Notes under the pieces: generated by a model | The model's database searches: none | Seen by the model: the letters and a program-made list of their open reading frames with translations, nothing else | What the model was told of the DNA's origin: nothing | DNA from: Alishewanella longhuensis | GTDB lineage: Bacteria > Pseudomonadota > Gammaproteobacteria > Enterobacterales > Alteromonadaceae | Direction of reading: 5' to 3' | NCBI RefSeq assembly: GCF_014653435.1 | Contig: NZ_BNAO01000009.1 | Span: 62,001 to 126,000, forward strand | DNA length: 64,000 nt | Made by a program: the position numbers and the translations under genes | Shown: positions 1 to 8,413 of the stretch, in pieces | Layout of the letters: each line of letters opens with the position of its first letter | Position numbering within the stretch: the stretch's first letter is position 1

Positions 1-574
1 CCAGTGCCCAAAAATGCGGTGGCGTCCAGGCAAAAATAATCATTACCAGCAACAATGCATGGCCGTGTAACTCACCGCTCACGGCCGTCCAACCCAACAA
101 CGGCGGCATAGCGCCAGCCAAACCACCAATAACAATATTCTGTGGGGTAGCACGTTTTAAGAACATGGTGTACACCACGGCATAACCAAATAAACTCAGC
201 AACGTTAACCAAGCGGTTAACGGGTTTACCGTAAAATAGAGCAACAGAAAACCACTTAACGCCAAACTACAGGCAAAGACTATGGCGTTTTTACTGCTTA
301 CCCTGCCACGCGCTACCGGCCTGCTATGGGTACGCGCCATTAAGGCATCGATCCGTTGATCAACCACATGGTTTAGCGCTGCCGCAGCGGCTGATAGCAA
401 GCCTATGCCTAAGGTTGCACTAATTAGCAAAGGCCAGGACGCCAGACTGTCACTGGCCAACACCATACCAACCCAGGCAGTTAATACCAGTAGCGCCACC
501 ACCTTAGGTTTGGTCAACTCCAGATAATCACGCCATAACCGGCTGTGCTGCCGGGATAAAAGTATCGTCGCCAT
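1..574 (-). CDS. cyoE: Protoheme IX farnesyltransferase (heme O synthase), 3' end cut by window
   Basis: Transfers a farnesyl group to heme B to make heme O, the precursor of the heme A used by the oxidase encoded alongside. It is an integral membrane enzyme of the UbiA prenyltransferase family. About 191 N-terminal residues are visible. The UbiA-type Asp motif reads NHVVDQRID at residues 68-76, followed by a typical [11 protein letters not shown] stretch and several hydrophobic helices. The ATG at 574 follows the ctaA stop with no gap (TAA then ATG), so translation is probably coupled. The C-terminal part lies beyond position 1; nothing visible suggests it is broken. Confidence 0.93.
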   Translation of the reverse strand, partial: MATILLSRQHSRLWRDYLELTKPKVVALLVLTAWVGMVLASDSLASWPLLISATLGIGLLSAAAAALNHVVDQRIDALMARTHSRPVARGRVSSKNAIVFACSLALSGFLLLYFTVNPLTAWLTLLSLFGYAVVYTMFLKRATPQNIVIGGLAGAMPPLLGWTAVSGELHGHALLLVMIIFAWTPPHFWAL

Positions 575-1567
575 TTAAACCTCCCTGCCTTGCGGCCTAC
601 TAATTTGATAATAAGTCACCACCAGCAACATCATTAAATTTGCCCCAACAAAGTTATGGGCAACGGCATTCGCTAAAGGTAGATGCAGCACAATATTTAA
701 TAAGCCCAACACAAACTGTAGCAGCAAAACCAGCGCTATAGCCTGAGCAAAACGCTGCATTAAGGTTGTTTCAGCCAAACGATATAGACGCCAGCTAAAC
801 CAAGCAACGATAGAAAGCGTGACTATGGCTCCCAATCGATGCAGCACATGAATCGTCGCTCTGGCATCTTGTGACATCACGCCATATTCGTAATCGTCAT
901 GCCCCAGATGTAAATCAAAGGCCTCAGCAAAAGCCAAACGATTGCTCCAACCCGCCTCACAAAGTGGTAAATCAATACAGGCTAAGGCAGCGTAGTTGGC
1001 TGCAGTCCAGCCGCCTAGCGCAATCTGCAATACCACCACGACCAACGCCAGCAGTGCCAGCGGCTTTAATGCCTGCAACCGGACTTCTGAATTGCGCCAG
1101 GCAGGCCGTTGCTGCAGCCAATAGAGCGCCAACAAACTAAATAAAATAAAACCAAAGAGCAAATGCGCCAATACCACGATCGGCAGTAAACCCATAGTGA
1201 CCGTCCAGGCACCTAAGGTCGCCTGAAATATAACGATGGCTAATAAAGCCGAGGGCAAGACGGTTAAGCGCTTTCTTTGGCGCCAACTGATGATAAACAA
1301 CGCACCAATCAACAGACCGAGCGTGCCTGCCAAATAGCGATGAATCATTTCATTCCAGGCTTTATGATGCTCCAGCGGCCGCTCTGGAAAACGGGCTGCT
1401 GCCAGCTCCATTTTTTCCGCCTTATGCGGTACCTTTAGAAAGCCGTAGCAGCCAGGCCAATCCGGACAACCTAGCCCGGCGTCGGTTAACCGGGTATAAG
1501 CACCCAAAATAATTACCAGCATGGTCCAGCACAAGGTAAAAGTAATTAGCTTTTTCTGTATTGTCAT
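575..1567 (-). CDS. ctaA: Heme A synthase (COX15/CtaA family)
   Basis: Oxidises heme O to heme A in the inner membrane for the cytochrome oxidase encoded upstream. The 330-residue protein has about eight hydrophobic segments. The N-terminal signature TRLTDAGLGCPDWPGCYG (from residue 25) carries the Cys pair C34/C40, and His residues in EMIHRYLAG, VVLAHLLFG, HVLHRLGA and NAVAHNFVG are candidate heme ligands. The frame stays open to 1639, but ATG 1567 is chosen because an AAGGAG lies seven bases before it and because the family signature begins near there. It precedes cyoE directly. Confidence 0.93.
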   Translation of the reverse strand: MTIQKKLITFTLCWTMLVIILGAYTRLTDAGLGCPDWPGCYGFLKVPHKAEKMELAAARFPERPLEHHKAWNEMIHRYLAGTLGLLIGALFIISWRQRKRLTVLPSALLAIVIFQATLGAWTVTMGLLPIVVLAHLLFGFILFSLLALYWLQQRPAWRNSEVRLQALKPLALLALVVVVLQIALGGWTAANYAALACIDLPLCEAGWSNRLAFAEAFDLHLGHDDYEYGVMSQDARATIHVLHRLGAIVTLSIVAWFSWRLYRLAETTLMQRFAQAIALVLLLQFVLGLLNIVLHLPLANAVAHNFVGANLMMLLVVTYYQISRPQGREV

Positions 1568-1619
1568 ACTGACACTCCTTGTTGGTAATATTGCTTTGGC
1601 GTCATTTGCTTTAGCTGCT

Positions 1620-2126
1620 TCATACGCTGGTCCTATCATAATTAAGTAACTTCATCAGATCAGCGCGTATCGCTTTTGCAGTAGCAGCCATTTGCTCCGC
1701 TTGCTCCGGCATTGGGTAACTGAGCAAAGCTAAACCTTGTTGATCAACCAGAATTATCTGATTTTGTAATTGACTGGCAGCTTGAGTTTGATGTAACTGA
1801 AATACCGGATAATCGGCAGGCAAGGTTTGGCCGACAAACACCGGTTGCACCTGCTTTTGTTTCCGCCCCAGCCCTAAATAGAGCTGCTGTACCGTATGTA
1901 ACGCTTGCTGACAACGTTGTTGCTGACATTCTTCCGCCACGACCGCTATACGCCAGTGGTTTGGCTGCTTACTGGCATCGTCTAGTAAGTAAATTTCTTG
2001 CTGCAACCACTGCCCCTGGCTGGAACTACCTGGGTTAAACCAACCGAATTCCAGCACCAACTTTGCGGCAAGCAAAGGCAGCACACAACAAAGGATAAAG
2101 AGTAATAAAAATTTATTCTTATTCAT
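1620..2126 (-). CDS. Membrane-anchored protein of the oxidase assembly cluster, function unknown
   Basis: A 168-residue protein with one N-terminal hydrophobic anchor (about residues 5-24) and a soluble remainder that should face the periplasm. It lies between SURF1 and ctaA, its start overlapping the SURF1 stop by 8 bases, so it belongs to the same transcript. A Cys pair in EECQQQRC (C-x4-C) around residues 66-71 recalls the CxxxC of Sco copper chaperones, but the spacing differs and I see no other Sco motif. Similar small proteins occupy this slot in related marine gammaproteobacteria. A role in oxidase assembly is inferred from position only. Confidence 0.8.
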   Translation of the reverse strand: MNKNKFLLLFILCCVLPLLAAKLVLEFGWFNPGSSSQGQWLQQEIYLLDDASKQPNHWRIAVVAEECQQQRCQQALHTVQQLYLGLGRKQKQVQPVFVGQTLPADYPVFQLHQTQAASQLQNQIILVDQQGLALLSYPMPEQAEQMAATAKAIRADLMKLLNYDRTSV

Positions 2127-2859
2127 GTTTTTCTCCGGTTACTCTTATTTTGGGCTGGATGCTGGCGGCAATTGCCACACCTAGCACCGCTATCGCCAAA
2201 CCAAACCATTGCAACGCATAGCCGCGATGTTTTTCTGGTGGCAGCACCACAGGTTGGTAATGTGGGATAAAAGCAGAAGGCTGTTGCTGATACAGTAAAG
2301 CAGGGTAAAGTGATAAGGGAAGTTGTTGTTGCAAAGTAGCAAAGTCAACTTGCTGCATACGCATGGGGTAACTGTTACCTTCCAGGTTCTGGCCAAGCAG
2401 CACGCCACCCAATTTGGTTCTAGCCAGCGCATCCAGTTGCAACACTTCAGGGATCTCTGGTTGTGGCAGCTGTTGCCGACTGCCGGGCGCCGCCAACCAT
2501 CCCAGATTTACCAATACCAAACTACTGGCATCAGCAAATTGCACCGGAATGATCACATCATAACCAACACGCCCTTCTACAATTTGATTATCCAAAAGCC
2601 AAACGTAAGGTGGTAGCCAATAGGCTTGATCCCTAACGACCAAGCCGTCAACCTCGGTCACTGCCTGTGCCAGCAAGCTTGCACCCAATACCGGGCCTTG
2701 TTGCTGCTGCACAGCGAGTTGCTGCAATTGCACTGTTTTTTCTGCTGCCCGCTGCCATTGCCAGTACGACAACTTGATTAAAATGGCAAAAGCAGCCAGA
2801 GTAATCATTAACCAAAGGCGGTTAACGAAAAATTTGTGACCGAACAACGTAAACTGCAT
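2119..2859 (-). CDS. SURF1 family cytochrome oxidase assembly protein
   Basis: SURF1/Shy1 proteins help insert heme A into subunit I of cytochrome c oxidase. The 246-residue protein has the family layout: a hydrophobic helix near residues 13-32, a periplasmic domain with the hallmark VLVNLGWLA motif near residue 137, and a second helix near the C-terminus following HRGYALQWFGLA. ATG 2859 has GGAG eight bases upstream. It is divergent from the DUF2909 gene across only 22 bp. Confidence 0.92.
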   Translation of the reverse strand: MQFTLFGHKFFVNRLWLMITLAAFAILIKLSYWQWQRAAEKTVQLQQLAVQQQQGPVLGASLLAQAVTEVDGLVVRDQAYWLPPYVWLLDNQIVEGRVGYDVIIPVQFADASSLVLVNLGWLAAPGSRQQLPQPEIPEVLQLDALARTKLGGVLLGQNLEGNSYPMRMQQVDFATLQQQLPLSLYPALLYQQQPSAFIPHYQPVVLPPEKHRGYALQWFGLAIAVLGVAIAASIQPKIRVTGEKHE

Positions 2860-2865
2860 CAGTCA

Positions 2866-2877
2866 AACTCCGGAGTT
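2866..2877. promoter_or_regulatory. 12-bp palindrome carrying both divergent ribosome binding sites
   Basis: AACTCCGGAGTT is a perfect palindrome in the 22-bp gap between two divergent genes. Read on the plus strand its GGAG sits six bases before ATG 2882. Read on the minus strand its GGAG sits eight bases before ATG 2859. The two Shine-Dalgarno sequences therefore share the same base pairs, and neither promoter can fit inside the gap. Confidence 0.7.
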
Positions 2878-2881
2878 ATTT

Positions 2882-3091
2882 ATGCTGATTAAAATAATCA
2901 TCACATTATTATTATTATTTATTCTTTTTAATCTGTTTCGCGCCGGCTTAGCGATGTTACGCCAGCAAGACAGCACCGTACCTATGTCACACTTTTTGGG
3001 TAAACGCGTACTTTTCTCTGCCATTGCACTGGTGCTTATTTTAGTTGCTATAGCCGCAGGTTTAATTACCCCTAACCCACGGCCATACTAA
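2882..3091 (+). CDS. Small twin-transmembrane protein (DUF2909 family)
   Basis: A 69-residue protein made of two hydrophobic helices (about residues 3-22 and 46-64) joined by a short polar loop containing LRQQDSTVPMSHFLGKRVL. This matches the DUF2909 family found beside SURF1 and the cytochrome oxidase genes in many proteobacteria. Its function is unknown; a supporting role in oxidase assembly is inferred from that constant neighbourhood. It is the only plus-strand gene in the oxidase block and ends 23 bp before the convergent ctaE stop. Confidence 0.85.
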   Translation: MLIKIIITLLLLFILFNLFRAGLAMLRQQDSTVPMSHFLGKRVLFSAIALVLILVAIAAGLITPNPRPY

Positions 3092-3114
3092 CTCAGGCAA
3101 AAAAGGTACTGGTG

Positions 3115-3993
3115 TTACAACACGTAGACGAAGAAGAATAAACAAATCCAAACCACGTCAACAAAGTGCCAGTACCAAGCCCCAGCTTGAAACGCAAAGT
3201 GTTTTTCAGGGGTAAAATGCCCCTTGAGTACCCGGAAAAATACGAACAACAAAATAACCGCACCCAAGGTAACATGCACGCCATGAAAACCGGTTAACAG
3301 AAAAAAGGTGTTGCCGTAAAAACCTGAATCTAACCGTAATCCCAAATCACGATAAGCATGTACGTATTCATAGCCTTGTAAACAGAGAAATATTGCCCCC
3401 AGCACCAAGGTCAAACCCAGCATAAACTTAAGTTGACCACGTTTATTTTGGTTCAGCCCAGTGTGAGCAAAATGCAAGGTTATGGACGAGATAATTAAAA
3501 TCGCTGTATTAATTGCCGGTAAGCCCCAGGCCGGCATGGCCTGAGTTTCAATACCACCTGGCGTTTTCAGCAGCGGCCAGGATGGCAGAAACTCTGGCCA
3601 GAGTATGGCATGTGTCATGGCATTGTTACTGGCACCACCTAACCACTCCATGGCAATAAAGCGGCCGTAAAATAGGGCACCGAAGAACGCCATAAAGAAC
3701 ATAACTTCGGATAAAATAAACCAACTCATACCCTGGCGAAATGAGCGATCCATTTGGCTGCTATACAAGCCAGTCATTGACTCTTCAATCACATTACGAA
3801 ACCAGCCAACTAACATAAAAACCAAGATAGCCAGCCCCAACAGCAACAACCAACCACCAAAACCGCTTTGCTGTTTACTCATATCAATCACATAGTGCCC
3901 GGCACCAAAGGCAATACAAAATAATGCTACGGCACCTACTATTGGCCAGGGGCTTTGCGCTGGCACATAATACTTTTCATAGGTTTTACTCAT
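3115..3993 (-). CDS. ctaE: Cytochrome c oxidase subunit III
   Basis: Seven-helix membrane subunit III of the aa3-type oxidase. The 292-residue protein begins MSKTYEKYYVPAQSPWP and carries the family motifs GLYSSQMDRSFRQGMSWFI, SEVMFFMAFFGALFYGRF and, near the end, TGFHGVHVTLG and WYWHFVDVVWICLFF. An in-frame TTG at 4005 also exists, but ATG 3993 has GGGGA five bases upstream and starts one base after the ctaG stop, so I use it. It is the last gene of the ctaC-ctaD-ctaG-ctaE order. Confidence 0.95.
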   Translation of the reverse strand: MSKTYEKYYVPAQSPWPIVGAVALFCIAFGAGHYVIDMSKQQSGFGGWLLLLGLAILVFMLVGWFRNVIEESMTGLYSSQMDRSFRQGMSWFILSEVMFFMAFFGALFYGRFIAMEWLGGASNNAMTHAILWPEFLPSWPLLKTPGGIETQAMPAWGLPAINTAILIISSITLHFAHTGLNQNKRGQLKFMLGLTLVLGAIFLCLQGYEYVHAYRDLGLRLDSGFYGNTFFLLTGFHGVHVTLGAVILLFVFFRVLKGHFTPEKHFAFQAGAWYWHFVDVVWICLFFFVYVL

Positions 3994-3994
3994 T

Positions 3995-4549
3995 TTATTC
4001 CCCAATTTTTTCTATTTGCGTCTCAGGCTGCCAGCTTGCCGTCACATCGTACAAGGTATAGTTCAGCGTAATGGTGTTAAACTGCGCTGGCAGCGCGGGG
4101 TCCACATAAAACTGCACTGGCATTAACATATTTTTGCCAGCAGCTAATTGTTGTTGGGTAAAACAGAAACATTCAATCTTATGCAAGTACAGGGCAGCCT
4201 GCCCAGGCGATACCGACGGTACCGCCTGCCCTACGATAAATTGTGAAGTCGGGTTTTCTGCCAGGTAATTCATCACATGAACCTCTCCCGGATGCACCGT
4301 CATCCGGCGAATCTCCGGTTTAAAGATCCAAGGCATGTCTTTATTCGGCCTGGCTAAAAATTCAATGGTAATTTCACGGCTGGTATCTACCCCATCGACC
4401 AACATTGCAGCAGGTGTGTTGGAGGTTTTACCATTAAGACCGGTAACCTCACAAAATACCTCGTACAAGGGCACTAAGGCATAACCAAAGCCAAACATCA
4501 GTAGCGCGACCAGCAATAATTTACTCACTAAAGCGCGATGTGCTTGCAT
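3995..4549 (-). CDS. ctaG: Cytochrome c oxidase assembly protein CtaG/Cox11 (CuB chaperone)
   Basis: Cox11 delivers copper to the CuB site of subunit I. The 184-residue protein has one N-terminal anchor helix (about residues 10-27) and a periplasmic domain. It shows the copper-binding CFCF motif within KIECFCFTQQQL near residue 132, preceded by VPSVSPGQAALYLHK. ATG 4549 has AGGA eight bases upstream. Its position between subunits I and III is the usual proteobacterial arrangement. Confidence 0.95.
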   Translation of the reverse strand: MQAHRALVSKLLLVALLMFGFGYALVPLYEVFCEVTGLNGKTSNTPAAMLVDGVDTSREITIEFLARPNKDMPWIFKPEIRRMTVHPGEVHVMNYLAENPTSQFIVGQAVPSVSPGQAALYLHKIECFCFTQQQLAAGKNMLMPVQFYVDPALPAQFNTITLNYTLYDVTASWQPETQIEKIGE

Positions 4550-4558
4550 AGCTGTGTC

Positions 4559-6142
4559 CTATTTAATCACCGGTGGCGTATCAAAGGTGTGATAAGGCGC
4601 AGGCGACGGGATCTCCCACTCCAGGCCTTCAGCCCCTTCCCAAACCTGAGCCGTTGCCTTTTCACCACCACGGGCACATTTCACTACCACCCATACAAAA
4701 ATGAGCTGAGACAGGCCAAACAGGAAACCACCGACACTGATAAAGGCATTAAAGTCGGCAAATTGCAGTGCATAGTCTGGTATGCGGCGCGGCATACCCG
4801 CTAACCCCACAAAATGCATTGGGAAAAATAGCAAGTTGACGGAAATTAGCGAACACCAAAAATGCAGTTGGCCCAGACGCTCATCGTACATATAGCCGGT
4901 CCACTTAGGTAACCAATAATAAGCAGCGGCAATAATAGAAAATACAGCACCAGTCACTAACACATAGTGAAAGTGCGCCACCACAAAATAGGTATCATGG
5001 TATTGGAAATCGGCCGGTGTAATTGCCAGCATTAAGCCTGAGAAACCGCCAATAGTGAACAGCACAATAAAAGCCAGCGCAAACATCATCGGCACTTCAA
5101 AGGTCATAGCTCCCCGCCACATGGTTGCTACCCAGTTAAATACCTTCACCCCAGTCGGCACCGCTATTAACATGGTCGCATACATAAAAAACAGGGTGGC
5201 AAAAACCGGCATTCCTGTTGTAAACATATGATGCGCCCAAACCAAAAAGGACAAAATGGCAATACTGGCTGTAGCGTATACCATTGAAGCATAACCAAAA
5301 AGCCGTTTGCGAGCGAAGGTGGGGATAATGGCTGAGACAATACCAAAAGCAGGTAAGATCATAATATAAACTTCTGGATGACCAAAGAACCAAAAGATAT
5401 GCTGAAACAACACCGGATCACCGCCACCTGCCGCGTCAAAAAAGCTGGTACCGAAGTATTTATCCGTCAGCACCATCGTTACCACGGTAGCCAAAACTGG
5501 CATCACCATTATCAATAAAAAAGCCGTGATAAACCAAGTCCAAACAAACAGCGGCATTTTCATCCAGGTCATGCCCGGCGCGCGCATGTTCCAAATAGTC
5601 ACAATAACGTTAATTGCCCCCATAATGGAGGAAATACCCATAATATGCACCGCGAATACAAACAGTGCGGTACTGTCGTTACTGTAGGTTGTGGAGAGTG
5701 GCGCATAGAAAGTCCAGCCAAAATCGGGGCCGCCACCAGGCATAAACAAGCTCAAAATAAGAATTAAAAAGGCAAAAGGTAAAATCCAGAAACTCCAGTT
5801 ATTCATGCGGGGTAATGCCATATCTGGCGCACCAATCATGATAGGAATCATCCAGTTAGCTAAACCGGTAAAGGCAGGCATTACGGCACCAAACACCATA
5901 ATGAGGCCATGCACTGTGGTCATTTGGTTAAAAAATTGCGGCTCAACAAATTGCATACCCGGTTGAAATAACTCCAATCGGATCACCATTGCCATGGCAC
6001 CACCAATAAAAAACATAAGCAGAGCAAAGATAAGGTACATGCTACCGATATCTTTGTGGTTAGTTGTAAAAAGCCAGCGCTTTATGCCGCTAGGCTTATG
6101 ATCATGCGCATGATCATCATGTTCTGAGGTAATAGCTGACAT
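4559..6142 (-). CDS. ctaD: Cytochrome c oxidase subunit I
   Basis: Catalytic subunit I, reducing oxygen at the heme a3/CuB centre with proton pumping across the inner membrane. At 527 residues and about twelve helices it is full length. Visible motifs include MTTVHGLIMVFG (low-spin heme ligand region), WFFGHPEVYIMILP (CuB His and the cross-linked Tyr), LVWAHHMFTTGMP (the His pair for CuB) and FQYHDTYFVVAHFHYVL (heme ligands). The N-terminus is His-rich (HDDHAHDH). The stop lies nine bases before the ctaG start and the ATG three bases after the ctaC stop. Confidence 0.97.
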   Translation of the reverse strand: MSAITSEHDDHAHDHKPSGIKRWLFTTNHKDIGSMYLIFALLMFFIGGAMAMVIRLELFQPGMQFVEPQFFNQMTTVHGLIMVFGAVMPAFTGLANWMIPIMIGAPDMALPRMNNWSFWILPFAFLILILSLFMPGGGPDFGWTFYAPLSTTYSNDSTALFVFAVHIMGISSIMGAINVIVTIWNMRAPGMTWMKMPLFVWTWFITAFLLIMVMPVLATVVTMVLTDKYFGTSFFDAAGGGDPVLFQHIFWFFGHPEVYIMILPAFGIVSAIIPTFARKRLFGYASMVYATASIAILSFLVWAHHMFTTGMPVFATLFFMYATMLIAVPTGVKVFNWVATMWRGAMTFEVPMMFALAFIVLFTIGGFSGLMLAITPADFQYHDTYFVVAHFHYVLVTGAVFSIIAAAYYWLPKWTGYMYDERLGQLHFWCSLISVNLLFFPMHFVGLAGMPRRIPDYALQFADFNAFISVGGFLFGLSQLIFVWVVVKCARGGEKATAQVWEGAEGLEWEIPSPAPYHTFDTPPVIK

Positions 6143-6145
6143 CCG

Positions 6146-7291
6146 TTATTCTCCCTTGCCTTGCTGAACAGCGAACACATCGGCAGCCTGCACGGTGTCA
6201 CCGGTGTTATTATCAAATGCATTACGGGTATAGGTAATGACTGCGGCGAGTTCTTTTAAGCTCAATTGCCGGCCAAATGCTTGCATGGCGGTACCAGGCT
6301 TACCATTAACGATAATATCAATATGCGCAGCGCGATCAGTTAGCACCAACTGACTACCTTTAATGGCAGGGAAAATTCCCGGTAAACCGCCGCCCGTCGC
6401 CTGATGGCAAGCGACACACCACCCCTGATAAACCCGCTCTCCCGTGCTCATTAACTCTTGCATGCTCATGTTCATGGCGAGTAGTTCGCGCTCAGCCGCT
6501 TTAGCTGCGGCAATCCGAGTTTCTTCTTGTACTATCCAGGCTTGATAATCGGCGGGGTCTTTAGCTATCACCACTATCGGCATAAAGCCATGATCTTTAC
6601 CACAGAGTTCAGCACATTGACCGCGATAGATACCGGGGTGGTCTACTCGAGTCCAGGCCTCATTAATAAAACCTGGATTAGCATCTTTTTTAATAGCAAA
6701 AGCAGGTACCCACCAGGAATGGATTACGTCATCAGACGTCATTAGAAAACGTACTTTCTTGCCGGTAGGAATAACTAAAGGTCGATCAACTTCCAACAGG
6801 TAGTTTTCGCCTTTAGCCAATTTGTTGGCTATTTGCTCGCGGGGCGTGGCAAGTAATGAGAAATACTCAACATCATGTTCCAGATATTTGTAATGCCATT
6901 TCCACTGCGACCCAGTAACTAGCACTGTCACGTCAGCCGCAGTAGTGTCTTCCATTGCGATTAACGTTTTAGTGGCAGGAATAGCCATACCAATGAGAAT
7001 AACAATCGGAATGGCTGTCCAAAGAATTTCTATTTTAGTGCTTTCATGAAATGAAGCCGGCTGCACCCCTCTTGCTTTACGATGGCGAATGATGGACCAA
7101 AACATAATCCCAAACACCACAGCACCGATAACGCAACAAATCCAGAAAATCGTCATATGCAGTTGATAAACCTGCTGACTAATTTCCGTAACACCTTTTG
7201 TCATATTTAAAGGCATAGATGTTGATGCAGTTGCCGATGCGGCAAAAAGCAGGGTCGGCAGCGACCAAACCAGACAACGTGCGTTTGTCAC
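6146..7291 (-). CDS. ctaC: Cytochrome c oxidase subunit II with C-terminal cytochrome c domain
   Basis: Subunit II takes electrons from cytochrome c through the CuA centre. The 381-residue protein has a signal peptide (about 1-22), two helices (about 45-70 and 88-110) and a cupredoxin domain. CuA ligands are in HSWWVPAF and GQCAELCGKDHGFM. A class I cytochrome c domain follows, with heme motif CVACH near residue 295 and a later distal Met region (GTAMQAFG). This fusion makes the enzyme caa3-like. Translation begins at GTG 7291, seven bases after AGGAG; a nearby ATG at 7310 is out of frame. It is the first gene of the operon. Confidence 0.95.
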   Translation of the reverse strand: MTNARCLVWSLPTLLFAASATASTSMPLNMTKGVTEISQQVYQLHMTIFWICCVIGAVVFGIMFWSIIRHRKARGVQPASFHESTKIEILWTAIPIVILIGMAIPATKTLIAMEDTTAADVTVLVTGSQWKWHYKYLEHDVEYFSLLATPREQIANKLAKGENYLLEVDRPLVIPTGKKVRFLMTSDDVIHSWWVPAFAIKKDANPGFINEAWTRVDHPGIYRGQCAELCGKDHGFMPIVVIAKDPADYQAWIVQEETRIAAAKAAERELLAMNMSMQELMSTGERVYQGWCVACHQATGGGLPGIFPAIKGSQLVLTDRAAHIDIIVNGKPGTAMQAFGRQLSLKELAAVITYTRNAFDNNTGDTVQAADVFAVQQGKGE

Positions 7292-7598
7292 TGTACTTCT
7301 CCTCTGTCATTTGCAACGCAATTGCAGAAACTAAGTACACAGAACTACACGGTTTTTAACTACCCACCCAACCGAATCTATGTGATAAGTTTCGCAATTT
7401 TTTATTGTTATTGTTTTAAGTGATTTCGAGGCAAGCGCTGAAATCAGTTACTGCTATCCTTTATTATTTTTTAAGCAGTCACCGACTAAGAATTATCCAG
7501 TATTGAGATTATGTAAACCCCTAAAATGCAAAAGCGCCGATAAAACCTTCTGGTCATACCAGCGCAGCAGTAAAATAACTTATTGAGTCAGAGGTACT
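7292..7598. other. Intergenic region: cox operon promoter/leader and lexA 3' end
   Basis: About 307 bp of AT-rich sequence between two minus-strand genes. It must hold the promoter of the ctaC operon and the end of the lexA transcript. I could not pick a convincing -35/-10 pair. The only hairpin downstream of lexA is a short CTGGT/ACCAG stem near 7550-7562 without a proper T-tract. No tRNA or small ORF was found. Confidence 0.5.
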
Positions 7599-8219
7599 TT
7601 ATAACCAGGAGCCATTGCGAATAACCCCTACAGCCAAGCCCTCCACGGCAAAATGCTGTTGGCGCAGATCCACCTTAATCACCTCAAACTCTGGGTTTTC
7701 TGGCAACAGTAATACCTGATGACCATTCCGCTGAAAACGCTTTACCGTGACCTCATCATCAACGCGAGCCACGATTACCTGACCAGGCTCAGCCTGACTG
7801 GTTTTATGCACCGCTAATAGATCACCGTCCAAAATACCGATGTCCTGCATGCTCATCCCTTGCACCTTTAACAGAAAATCGGCATGAGGTTTAAATAAAT
7901 GCGCATCTATTTGATAATGATTTTGTACATGCTCTGCCGCTAAAATCGGCTGACCTGCTGCTACTTTACCAATTAGTGGTAAGCCCAACTGCTCGGGAGC
8001 ATTGTCATCTTCCAGCAACCGGATACCACGGGATGTTCCGGGCAGCATTTCAATCACGCCTTTTTTTGCCAACGCTTTTAAGTGCTCTTCTGCGGCATTC
8101 GCTGATTTAAACCCCAATTTCAGCGCAATTTCCGCTCGAGTGGGCGGCATACCTGTTTCTTGCTGATAATCTTTAATAAGTTGCAGAATTTCTGCCTGAC
8201 GTGGCGTAAGTGGTCTCAT
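7599..8219 (-). CDS. lexA: SOS response repressor LexA
   Basis: Represses SOS genes and is inactivated by RecA-stimulated self-cleavage. At 206 residues it has the expected length. The N-terminal winged helix-turn-helix begins [17 protein letters not shown]. The cleavage bond is Ala88-Gly89 in KVAAGQP, and the catalytic dyad is Ser123 (QGMSMQDIG) and Lys160 (VTVKRF). Its own promoter carries two SOS boxes, so it is autoregulated. It diverges from plsB; in E. coli dgkA sits between these genes, and here it is absent. Confidence 0.97.
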   Translation of the reverse strand: MRPLTPRQAEILQLIKDYQQETGMPPTRAEIALKLGFKSANAAEEHLKALAKKGVIEMLPGTSRGIRLLEDDNAPEQLGLPLIGKVAAGQPILAAEHVQNHYQIDAHLFKPHADFLLKVQGMSMQDIGILDGDLLAVHKTSQAEPGQVIVARVDDEVTVKRFQRNGHQVLLLPENPEFEVIKVDLRQQHFAVEGLAVGVIRNGSWL

Positions 8220-8223
8220 AATG

Positions 8224-8279
8224 CTGGCTACCTATACAGTATTTACTGTGAGTATATACAGCCTTTTACAAAATGCCAA
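8224..8279 (-). promoter_or_regulatory. lexA promoter with two LexA operators (SOS boxes)
   Basis: Read on the minus strand: a -35 TTGGCA (8274-8279), a 17-bp spacer and a -10 TATACT (8251-8256), each 5/6 to consensus. SOS box 1, CTGTATATACTCACAG (8246-8261), is a perfect CTGT-N8-ACAG and overlaps the -10. Box 2, CTGTATAGGTAGCCAG (8224-8239), departs from consensus only in the outer half (CCAG). The boxes are six bases apart. From memory, the E. coli lexA operator has the same first box and a second box also ending CCAG, which supports conserved autoregulation. Confidence 0.88.
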
Positions 8280-8413
8280 GTGTTACGCCTTTCGCTGTGA
8301 GCACCTTAGTGGCAGTTAATTTTAGACAAAATGTATTAGCTAAAAAGTGCAGAGGCGAAGATATGTTAAACTCCACCTAAGCAATATTAATTTTTATTTA
8401 GGTATCTTTGGGT

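Noticed and set aside
871-1140. 89-residue plus-strand frame
   Set aside because: It lies wholly inside ctaA on the other strand, with no ribosome binding site or recognisable content.
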